Shown here: in pieces, positions 7,081-13,926 of the stretch
Layout: the number at the start of each line of letters is the position of its first letter
How positions within the stretch are numbered: the stretch's first letter is position 1
NCBI GenBank assembly: GCA_937968035.1
Contig: CALBTS010000660.1
Span: 1 to 15,559 of the forward strand
Direction of reading: 5' to 3'
Source: an uncultured Methanomethylovorans sp.
GTDB lineage: Archaea > Halobacteriota > Methanosarcinia > Methanosarcinales > Methanosarcinaceae
DNA length: 15,559 bases
Translations under genes and position numbers: made by a program
Notes under the pieces: generated by a model
The model's input: only the letters and a program-made list of their open reading frames with translations
What the model was told of the DNA's origin: nothing
Database searches by the model: none

Positions 7081-8586
7081 TTAAATATCTTTTTCATGAC
7101 CAGCACGGCTAACTGTACTTCCTTTGCTAAGAAGAAGGTTATAAGCGTCTTTTTCCTTATTATAGTTCACAAGCACATTATAAAGCTCCAATATTTCTCC
7201 GTACTTAGCCCGTTTAATAAGGCTATTGTCCTCAGTGACATTATGCCATGGAAATACTGCATATACAGCTTTTCTGGATGTGCCGTCGCACACCTTGTAA
7301 AGGCTGTACTTCTCATCTCCCAGGTCACCTGACATCAGGGAACATACTACATTGATGCGCTTGTCTTTGTGCGTACCTATTTTGGAGAAACGTGCGAACC
7401 GTGCCTTTGGAGGAACTCTGTAGCACTCTCTGGTAAGGCCGTCCTTTCTCACTATAAAAAAAGAATACTTAAGGTCTGTATTGACATAGCGGTACGGTTC
7501 ATCACACTCTGCAAGTTTGCGCATCAGGAGTGTTGGATTGATGTCCTGCTTTTGATCGAAGCTCCAGCACTCTTCAAGGCTGCAGCCTGAACCCCATATA
7601 AAGGAACATGGGGCGTATATACCAAGACCAGCCTCTTTGAGCGCAACGCTCAGCCTGCGCAGCTCCACCGAGTTTGTCCTGTCCGCGGGCTCTATTACAA
7701 GTATACTGCCATCAGATGCAAGCCTTTGAGCCAGTTTCAGCACTATATCCGCTTTTTGTTCGATGGTGATATCTTTGATCTCATTGAGCACATTCGAGAA
7801 CACCATAAGGTCGATATTCTCAGGCAGGCTCTCAGGCTTTATTTTACACACATCTGATCTTATAGGTTCGTGCAGAGTTACGGAATCCGGAGCATAGTGT
7901 GGAACAAGGGAGTTGAAAGCTTCGATATTCTCATCGTACAGCTCCACACAGTAGATGTCGGCTTTGCGACCTTCCAGCCTTTTGTAGAAATCGGCAATAG
8001 CCAGAGGCACTGTACCCGGACCGGTGCCGACATCAAGGATCTTCATGCGTGTTTTGAGGATACCGGCCTGAGCCATTTCATATAGCATATGCTGGAACTG
8101 CACAAAATACACAGGGAACTGATAAGCAAGGTATCCCAGCACATTGTAGCCTTTTTCATAAGAGATCTTCCGGGAACTGCCTTCTTTCCAGTATGCATTC
8201 TTCTGACCCACAACCGCTTTTCTGATCCTGTCCAGTACAACCGGATCATCCCACGGCTTTGCGGTCTTCTTGCTGATGTATTGCTCGATAACTGTCTGCA
8301 GTTTTGCCGACACTACTGCAGACCTGAAGAAAAGCTCAGTTTTCTTTACTTCTTCTTCTGTAAGTTGCATTACCGTTGCAGGAGGAGATATCCTCATCCT
8401 TAGATCAGCACCATCCGGGCAGGCATCAATGTCCAGCTCGTACAGAAATGGCTTAATAACATCATAGATCTGTTCAACGGACATGTCACTTGTAATGTAA
8501 TTCTGTATCTCCGACAGCATGAACTCAGGCTTCATATGGGAGACATACTTAAGAGTGGAAATTATTTCCTTTTCACTATCCTTCAT
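7081..8586 (-). CDS. Rsm22/METTL17-like methyltransferase with Fe-S cysteine motif
   Basis: This 501-residue protein resembles the Rsm22 family (PF09243), SAM-methyltransferase-like proteins that associate with the small ribosomal subunit. An N-terminal helical region (1-140) is followed by the family-type SYEKGYNVLGYLAYQFPVYF (142-161). Motif I is KILDVGTGPGT (182-192), and FSNVLNEI (263-270) and ILVIEPADR (295-303) also fit. The diagnostic piece is APCSFIWGSGCSLEECWSF: Cys327, Cys335 and Cys340 are placed like the APCPH...CP...WC segment of Rsm22/METTL17, which is reported to bind a [4Fe-4S] cluster. Cys415 in NVVCSL, after the RVPPKARF segment, could be the fourth ligand. Function is inferred as rRNA modification or ribosome assembly, possibly redox-sensitive. 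The start at 8586 lacks a ribosome binding site, and a TATA-like ACATTTATGA (8620-8611) suggests a very short leader. It diverges from the QueG-like gene. Confidence 0.85.
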   Translation of the reverse strand: MKDSEKEIISTLKYVSHMKPEFMLSEIQNYITSDMSVEQIYDVIKPFLYELDIDACPDGADLRMRISPPATVMQLTEEEVKKTELFFRSAVVSAKLQTVIEQYISKKTAKPWDDPVVLDRIRKAVVGQKNAYWKEGSSRKISYEKGYNVLGYLAYQFPVYFVQFQHMLYEMAQAGILKTRMKILDVGTGPGTVPLAIADFYKRLEGRKADIYCVELYDENIEAFNSLVPHYAPDSVTLHEPIRSDVCKIKPESLPENIDLMVFSNVLNEIKDITIEQKADIVLKLAQRLASDGSILVIEPADRTNSVELRRLSVALKEAGLGIYAPCSFIWGSGCSLEECWSFDQKQDINPTLLMRKLAECDEPYRYVNTDLKYSFFIVRKDGLTRECYRVPPKARFARFSKIGTHKDKRINVVCSLMSGDLGDEKYSLYKVCDGTSRKAVYAVFPWHNVTEDNSLIKRAKYGEILELYNVLVNYNKEKDAYNLLLSKGSTVSRAGHEKDI

Positions 8587-8664
8587 TGATAGGAGGGACG
8601 GCGGGAAGGCTCATAAATGTACTGATTCCAAAAAATATATCAGATACAAATGGATGTTATTCTC
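8587..8664. promoter_or_regulatory. Divergent promoter region
   Basis: This spacer separates the Rsm22-like (-) and QueG-like (+) genes. The plus-strand TATA-like AAAAATATAT (8631-8640) is centred about 29 bases before the ATG at 8665. The minus-strand TATA-like ACATTTATGA (8620-8611) is about 30 bases before the ATG at 8586. Neither start has a ribosome binding site on its own strand, so both transcripts may be leaderless or nearly so. The plus-strand AGGAGGG at 8591-8597 leads to no usable frame. Confidence 0.4.
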
Positions 8665-9384
8665 ATGGACCTCAATAAAGAGATACAAAGTCTGGCAAAG
8701 GCCAACGGGGTATTTTACTGTGGTGTGGCTGACCTGTCCAGGGCAAAGGAATTCATTATGCAGCAGGGCGGGAGTGAACTGGGATCCTATCCTTATTCTA
8801 TATCTCTGGGCATCCCTCTTTTTAAAGACATAGTTGACAGGCTGCCTGACAGGTCACAGCACTCAGTAGCTTTGAACTATCATCATTGCTACGAGATCAC
8901 AAACCACAGGCTTGACATTGCAGCTTCTATTGTTGCAAGTTATCTTCAGGATAAAGGATACAGAGTACTACCATTACCTGCTTCGAAGAGGATAGATGAT
9001 GAAAGGTTATGCGCATCCTTTTCCCACAAGCTGGGGGCGCGTCTGGCGGGGTTTGGATGGATAGGAAAAAGCTGCCTGCTCATTACTCCCGATCATGGTC
9101 CCAGGGTAAGGTGGGTATCCATTCTGACAGATGCCCCGTTGGAAACCTCACATACTATAATGGACTCAAAGTGTGGAAATTGCAATGCCTGTGTTGATAT
9201 CTGTCCTGTTCAAGCCTTTACTGGACATGGATTTAAGGAAGAAGAGCCACGTGAGATAAGATATGATGCACGTAAATGTGAAAGATATATCAACTCTCTT
9301 GGAGAAGGAGAGAAAATAAAGGTGTGTGGCATGTGCCTTTACGTATGCCCCTATGGACAAAAGAACAGGCATCTTCAAAATTAA
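8665..9384 (+). CDS. QueG-like protein with two [4Fe-4S] cluster motifs
   Basis: This is a 239-residue relative of epoxyqueuosine reductase (COG1600). Numbering is from the upstream in-frame ATG at 8650. The start used here is Met6, because the family N-terminus (DLNKEIQSLAKANG) begins there and the TATA box fits it better. The QueG-type core segment LAGFGWIGKSCLLITP (132-147) is followed by WVSILTDAPL (155-164). Two [4Fe-4S] motifs follow: Cys175-x2-Cys178-x2-Cys181-x3-Cys185-Pro and, later, Cys210, then Cys226-x2-Cys229-x3-Cys233-Pro. The C-terminal HEAT-like extension of true QueG is absent. Family members are redox proteins that can use a corrinoid. Whether this one acts on queuosine is doubtful, since archaea make archaeosine, so no symbol is given. 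It ends three bases before the convergent TrmB-family gene. Confidence 0.85.
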   Translation: MDLNKEIQSLAKANGVFYCGVADLSRAKEFIMQQGGSELGSYPYSISLGIPLFKDIVDRLPDRSQHSVALNYHHCYEITNHRLDIAASIVASYLQDKGYRVLPLPASKRIDDERLCASFSHKLGARLAGFGWIGKSCLLITPDHGPRVRWVSILTDAPLETSHTIMDSKCGNCNACVDICPVQAFTGHGFKEEEPREIRYDARKCERYINSLGEGEKIKVCGMCLYVCPYGQKNRHLQN

Positions 9385-9387
9385 ACA

Positions 9388-10179
9388 CTATTGATCGATC
9401 CTATAGGCTATAGGTTTGCATGCTTGCCACTCCATCTCAATAAAATGCCTGAAAATAGAAACCTGTTCCTTGCCGTTGTACCATGTTGCAGTAAGGTTCA
9501 TGGGAATGTTCTCGTTCTTTATAGTGATGATCAGAAGTTCCTTGTTATCTATCACCAGAATTCCACCCTTCAGCAGATTATCACTCACCTCTCCTGAATA
9601 GAATCTTACTTCAGCACCCTGGACTTTTTTATTTACAACTTGATTTTCGTTAATGGTGATCCGTACCTTCAAACCTTCATCTATCTTCTCCTGTAGTTTC
9701 TGCGTGATAATTTCCATGATCGGATAAACATCCATAGCCTTGTCTAATGAGGGATAGGTAGATGCCAGTACTATCTCTTCCCTGGCAGAGTCTAACATCT
9801 GGACTATCTTATCAGTAACATTCTTCACACCGCTGATATTCCATACTGCATCGTCATCTGTAGGGATATCAGGTGCATTACAGATCTTTTCAAGTTGTTC
9901 CAGAGATGTTTCGACAGCCTTTTCATAATTCACCTTCAACCTGTCAATGATCTGGTCCGGAGCTATTGCCTTGTAACGCATGGGTTTAGTGTTCTGGGTA
10001 TCTATGACACCCTTTTCCTTAAGCTTGGTGAGCACGCCATACACAGCGGAGCGCGGGATACCCGACAATGCATGGATGTCTGCCACAGTTCCACTACCAT
10101 AGCGTGTAAGTGCTATGAGCACTTTAGCCTCGTAGGTTGTCAGACCCAGTTGTTGAAGTGATTCGACCAAGGTATTCAT
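9388..10179 (-). CDS. TrmB-family transcriptional regulator
   Basis: This 263-residue archaeal regulator has an N-terminal TrmB winged helix (about 5-72). The segment LGLTTYEAKVLIALTRYGSG is followed by the recognition-helix region ALSGIPRSAVYGVLTKLKEKG and a wing ending in RYKAIAPDQ. A short coiled linker (about 78-100) leads to a C-terminal sensor domain (about 112-263) of the phospholipase-D-like TrmB type, containing EEIVLASTYPSL and strand-rich EVRFYSGEVSDNLLKGGILVIDNK. It is the last gene of a three-gene operon behind the membrane-anchored COG1361 protein (24-base gap) and the RND exporter. It therefore probably regulates that operon, perhaps through the palindromes at 13648-13680. The effector is unknown; TrmB relatives often sense sugars, but nothing here shows a sugar link. 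The start at 10179 has only a weak ribosome binding site. Confidence 0.9.
   Translation of the reverse strand: MNTLVESLQQLGLTTYEAKVLIALTRYGSGTVADIHALSGIPRSAVYGVLTKLKEKGVIDTQNTKPMRYKAIAPDQIIDRLKVNYEKAVETSLEQLEKICNAPDIPTDDDAVWNISGVKNVTDKIVQMLDSAREEIVLASTYPSLDKAMDVYPIMEIITQKLQEKIDEGLKVRITINENQVVNKKVQGAEVRFYSGEVSDNLLKGGILVIDNKELLIITIKNENIPMNLTATWYNGKEQVSIFRHFIEMEWQACKPIAYRIDQ
9400..9414. repeat. 15-base perfect palindrome at convergent gene ends
   Basis: CCTATAG-G-CTATAGG is a perfect palindrome and can also be read as two tandem CTATAGG units (9401-9407, 9408-9414). It lies in the final codons of the TrmB-family gene (encoding KPIAYR), just after the QueG-like stop. With a single-base centre it would not fold into a normal hairpin loop, so a protein-binding site or chance is more likely than a terminator. 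Confidence 0.3.
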
Positions 10180-10203
10180 AATGCTACTTCACATAGGATA
10201 CAC

Positions 10204-11313
10204 TTATTTGTCATTTTCCTTTGTTCCTTTGTTCTCCAGATATCTCTTGTAATTATTCTGCTTCTTCTTCCTGGAGATCATAAATACCGGAGTACCGATG
10301 ATACCTACCAGAAGCACAAGTCCAACCGCAACAGAGGCATTAAGGGATTCTGCAGGACCAACATACACAGGTATTTTGAGATTATCCGAATACTGGCTTT
10401 TATCTTGTTCATCCTTATATTTTATCTCACTGCTTATAGAATAATCCTTTACTGTTGCATCTTCTGCCACATTTAGGTCGAATACTGCGGTCCTTGACTC
10501 ACCAGGATGCATGTCCCCCAGATATGCCTGATCGTCCGTGGTGGTGAAAGGATCTACAACACTTATCCTTGCAATACATTCACGTGCTATCTGCTCTCCT
10601 GTATTGGTATATGTTACATTGATGGTTTTTTCATCGCCAGCCCGCAGATCAGATTCAACATTCTCTATCCTGAAATACGGTTCTTCTTCAACGACTACTT
10701 GAAGGACCATTGTCTGGTTCATATCCTCATACCAGTAGTAAGTATCACCGTAAGGAGGTGTTACCGCAGAATCCTTCTGGGACCTGTATGCAACATAAAG
10801 CTGCAGATCGTAAGTGCCCGCTTTTGCATTGTCGTAGATCTCTATAGGGAATTCGGCGGGTGAAGAGAGGGATTTTCCGGTATTCAATGAACCCAATAGT
10901 AGAGTGTCCTGTTCTATCTTTATGGGAGCATCGGGGTCAGCAAGTGAAAGTGTTGCTGTCATAGAATCTGCTGTTGTTATCGCCCGGTCTGACAGAAGTT
11001 CGCTTGACATATATGTGCGGGTGAGTGTTTCACCATACTCCTCGATATCATCTTCTATATCATCTTCGTTGGCCTCGAATCCTGTGACCTGTCCATTGTT
11101 CAGTATATTCACATAAAGGATACCTTCTTCTCCTCTCTCGAACACTTCATCACAAGCGAGGTTTGCTACCAGATGAGGAGAACCATACACATCGTAGTAA
11201 TCGCTTGCAATTTCAGAGACAACATTCTCATCTATACCCGCGGATGCAAACTGCATGCCACCGAGTAACAGAATTGCGATCGAAAGAAACTTTAAATTTC
11301 TAAGAGAGATCAT
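10204..11313 (-). CDS. Membrane-anchored COG1361/S-layer-like exporter partner
   Basis: This 369-residue extracytoplasmic protein has a signal peptide (residues 1-25, cleavage after ASA) and a single C-terminal membrane helix (about 326-346) followed by the basic tail SRKKKQNNYKRY. The outside part holds a COG1361-type region. An acidic stretch EANEDDIEDDIEEYGE lies near residue 85, and CARDB/NEW3-like sandwiches appear in LRAGDEKTINVTYTNTGEQ and MHPGESRTAVFDLNVAEDA. The start codon overlaps the exporter stop as ATGA, with a GGTGAG ribosome binding site just upstream, so the two are translationally coupled. Tight coupling suggests the protein works with the RND exporter at the outer membrane face, for example as an adaptor or as a recipient of exported material. 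That role is inference; no enzymatic motif is visible. Confidence 0.85.
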   Translation of the reverse strand: MISLRNLKFLSIAILLLGGMQFASAGIDENVVSEIASDYYDVYGSPHLVANLACDEVFERGEEGILYVNILNNGQVTGFEANEDDIEDDIEEYGETLTRTYMSSELLSDRAITTADSMTATLSLADPDAPIKIEQDTLLLGSLNTGKSLSSPAEFPIEIYDNAKAGTYDLQLYVAYRSQKDSAVTPPYGDTYYWYEDMNQTMVLQVVVEEEPYFRIENVESDLRAGDEKTINVTYTNTGEQIARECIARISVVDPFTTTDDQAYLGDMHPGESRTAVFDLNVAEDATVKDYSISSEIKYKDEQDKSQYSDNLKIPVYVGPAESLNASVAVGLVLLVGIIGTPVFMISRKKKQNNYKRYLENKGTKENDK

Positions 11314-13634
11314 ATACTCACCTTATTATCTTCTATATACTTTTTTGATGCTTTGCGTCCTGATCTCCACCTATCCAGGTTAACCATAATAGGTGGCAGG
11401 ACAACGATCGTACTGAATAACGAAAAAGCTACAGCTATTACCGTAACGATCCCAAAACCACGCAGCATTGGGAATGATGATGCCACAAGAGCTGAAAAAC
11501 CGAATATCACAGTAAAACCTGATGCAAGGATCGCTGGTCCTATTCTGAGCGCAGCCGTTTCCATGGCATCAAGTGGCTCCAGTCCCTTGTCACGTTCTTC
11601 AAAATAACGTTCCAGCATAAGGATAGTGAACTCTGCCCCTATCCCTATTGCAAGAGCACCAAGTGTGGCTGTAAGTGGATTGTATTCCATACCTGACAGG
11701 TACATCACTCCGCCAAGCCAGCCCGTGACCATCACGATAGGCAGTATTGTTGCCAGGGATTTCATCCAGTCCTTGTAGATCAGTAGCATACCCACAAAGA
11801 TAATGGCCATTCCCAGGTAACCCATGGCAGTCCTCCCTGATGTAAGGGCACCAATAATGGAAGTTTCTGCTACTTTATTGCCCGTGACAGTGACCGTGAC
11901 CCCCGGTGGAGGAGCATACCATTGCAGATCATTTTCAACTGCTTCAATTATATTGGATACCTGTTGTGTTTGCAGGTCTTTCTCAAGTTTAAGATTAAGG
12001 ACACCAAGGTTCCCACCTTCAATGTACTGGTCAGTAACGACAGAAGACATACTGTCTGTTATAGAAATTACCGTGTCCTTATCAGAAGGTATTGAGCCAT
12101 AGCCAGAGTATATCAGTGAACCAATGCTGCTAGAGCCTGTTATCTGGTTGTGGCGTTCCTCTTCCAGTTCACTGAAATCGACCATCCATTGTAGCAGGTC
12201 CGGATCCATTATGTCGTCTGCCCTGATGATTACATTTAGTTGGTCGCTACCACCCATGACCCTGTTAAGCTTGTTAAGGTCCTGAAGTGCCTGCATGTCC
12301 TGGGGTACAAAATCCTTTGTGTCTGTCTGTACTCCTACATGCTCATCTGCATATAGTCCTGCAATTGCAAAAACAGATGCCAGTACTATCACTATCATAT
12401 AGTGTTTTGTTGTTAGCAGGGAGACTTTTGCAAGGAACTTTCCAAGAGGAGAGTTATGCTCTGTTGTTGGCTTTACGGTTGTCTGATGTCCGTTAAGTTC
12501 CTTTTTAAAATTCTTTTCTGCTTCTTTTTCCAATGATCTTCTATCGAGCCGATATAGTAGAGCTACCAGCACGAACATTGAAACAAGGTAGCATAGGATC
12601 ACTCCTACAAGACTCATCTTCCCAAAGTCCTGTATCATGGGAACAGGAGAAATGAACAGCGCTATAAAACCTAAAGAAGTTGCAACGACCGCAGTAGCTA
12701 CTGCAGGGCCAGTGTGCTTTATCGTATCAATTACTGCCTCTTCAGCAGACTCTCCCTTTGCAAGCTCCTCCTCTATCCTATTCTGGAACTGGATCGCATA
12801 ATCTGCTCCCAGACCGATAAGGATTGGAAATACTGCCATTGATGCCATGGTCATGGGAATGCTCAGCAAACCCATGGCTCCAAACGTATAGATCAGGCCC
12901 ACAAGGATGACTGGTATTGGAAGCAAGGACCACCTGACATGTCTGAAAACGATCTTAAGTCCTATTATCATCAGAATGAAGGCAAGGACCAACATGTTTC
13001 CAAGACTTGAGGTCATTTCTTCTGACATTGCTATTATGTATGCCGGCTCACCGGTGGCGACAGCAGTGGTACCTGCTGGAAAGTCAACGATCTCGATCGT
13101 TCTTTCGACCTGGGCAAGGACCCTTTTCTTGTTATCTTCATTTATACTTCCAGGCATCTGGACCATTATGAGCGTATGTGTGGTTTCTGGCATGAACTGC
13201 TCGACGTAAGCAGATGGCAATTGGTCGATCAGTGTCAGAATGGTGTTGTCTTCAGGTATCTCTGAACGGCCCGTTGCAGAATAGGATGCACTTTTGATGA
13301 GCGATGCCATGCTCATTACATTCTCTACATCCTTGTCTTGCTCAATTATCATGTCAAAGTTGTTAATAGCCTCCAATATCTCAGACTCTCTGACATCATC
13401 AGATTCCACAAGTACAACTATAACCTCGCTACCAAAATTTTGTTTGTATAGATGGTCATAGTTCTGGTAGATCTCAGAATTTTTTTTAACAAAGGTATCT
13501 GTTCCACTTTTCTGTTCTATCAGGCCTGCACCTATGAATGACAATAACATCAAGATAATGGCTGTCGCAAGTATTGTTTTGGGCGATTTTTCTACAAATG
13601 CCCCGATGTTCTCAAATATTTGTTTTACAGACAT
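11310..13634 (-). CDS. RND-superfamily exporter, HAE3/MMPL type
   Basis: This 774-residue integral membrane exporter has the RND plan of two similar halves, each with one helix, a large outside loop and five more helices. Helices are near 19-39, 211-231, 236-256, 263-283, 312-332, 341-361, 411-429, 604-622, 626-648, 655-675, 699-719 and 728-748; outside loops are 40-205 and 430-603. TM4 carries GLGADYAIQF with Asp278-Tyr279, the position of the proton-relay DY pair in MmpL proteins. The matching TM10 segment is GIGAEFTILMLERY with Glu668-Phe669. The length and the repeated FxxR/xxxE loop (NRIEEELAKG, ERYFEERDKG) fit the largely archaeal HAE3 family, whose substrates are mostly unknown. It is first in the operon with the COG1361 and TrmB-family genes. 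The start at 13634 follows a TATA-like element (13665-13673), leaving a leader of only a few bases. Confidence 0.92.
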   Translation of the reverse strand: MSVKQIFENIGAFVEKSPKTILATAIILMLLSFIGAGLIEQKSGTDTFVKKNSEIYQNYDHLYKQNFGSEVIVVLVESDDVRESEILEAINNFDMIIEQDKDVENVMSMASLIKSASYSATGRSEIPEDNTILTLIDQLPSAYVEQFMPETTHTLIMVQMPGSINEDNKKRVLAQVERTIEIVDFPAGTTAVATGEPAYIIAMSEEMTSSLGNMLVLAFILMIIGLKIVFRHVRWSLLPIPVILVGLIYTFGAMGLLSIPMTMASMAVFPILIGLGADYAIQFQNRIEEELAKGESAEEAVIDTIKHTGPAVATAVVATSLGFIALFISPVPMIQDFGKMSLVGVILCYLVSMFVLVALLYRLDRRSLEKEAEKNFKKELNGHQTTVKPTTEHNSPLGKFLAKVSLLTTKHYMIVIVLASVFAIAGLYADEHVGVQTDTKDFVPQDMQALQDLNKLNRVMGGSDQLNVIIRADDIMDPDLLQWMVDFSELEEERHNQITGSSSIGSLIYSGYGSIPSDKDTVISITDSMSSVVTDQYIEGGNLGVLNLKLEKDLQTQQVSNIIEAVENDLQWYAPPPGVTVTVTGNKVAETSIIGALTSGRTAMGYLGMAIIFVGMLLIYKDWMKSLATILPIVMVTGWLGGVMYLSGMEYNPLTATLGALAIGIGAEFTILMLERYFEERDKGLEPLDAMETAALRIGPAILASGFTVIFGFSALVASSFPMLRGFGIVTVIAVAFSLFSTIVVLPPIMVNLDRWRSGRKASKKYIEDNKVSI

Positions 13635-13647
13635 GATATACTGTCAG

Positions 13648-13680
13648 TAGTACAATACTAAAAGAATATATAGTTTACTA
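13648..13680. promoter_or_regulatory. Two palindromes around exporter operon promoter
   Basis: TAGTA-CAA-TACTA (13648-13660) lies between the probable TATA box (13665-13673, minus strand) and the expected start site near 13642. A second palindrome, TAGT-TT-ACTA (13671-13680), overlaps the upstream edge of the TATA box. They share TAGT...ACTA half-sites and together bracket the core promoter, which fits autorepression by the operon's own TrmB-family protein. The half-sites are short and A/T-rich. Confidence 0.45.
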
Positions 13681-13926
13681 TTAACAACAACTAATTAATA
13701 TAATATATATGCTATTTGTGTGCAACAATTTGATCTTTAAAACTGTCAAAAGGGAAAAAATGCAATTGATCGAAAAAGTCCGATGATTCTCAATCTGCCA
13801 GTCATATATATTCTTATATCTTTATCTACTACATCATAAAGTTTAGACTTGGCCGTTAGAATACTTATCTGAGAAGATCTAATAGAACATGCTTGAAAAA
13901 CAATTCTCTTATTGAAGTGATCCAAT
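13681..13926. other. Rest of divergent intergenic region
   Basis: This is A/T-rich DNA between the exporter operon (-) and the polytopic membrane protein gene (+). TATA-like runs occur at about 13698-13710 and 13803-13820; the latter could serve the plus-strand gene with a leader near 100 bases. A weak inverted repeat TTGT-GTGCA-ACAA lies at 13716-13728. No gene is supported in either direction. Confidence 0.4.

Noticed and set aside
8519..8833. Plus-strand open frame of 104 residues near the AGGAGGG at 8591
   Set aside because: It overlaps the Rsm22-like 5' end and the QueG-like gene in another frame. The AGGAGGG is internal to this frame and leads to no usable start; the protein has no family features.
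8650..9384. Annotating the Fe-S protein as epoxyqueuosine reductase (queG)
   Set aside because: It lacks the C-terminal HEAT-like extension, and queuosine is not expected in archaea; only family membership is supported.
9388..10179. Assigning the regulator to maltose/trehalose control, as in classical TrmB
   Set aside because: No sugar transport or sugar enzyme genes are nearby; the operon partner is an RND exporter.
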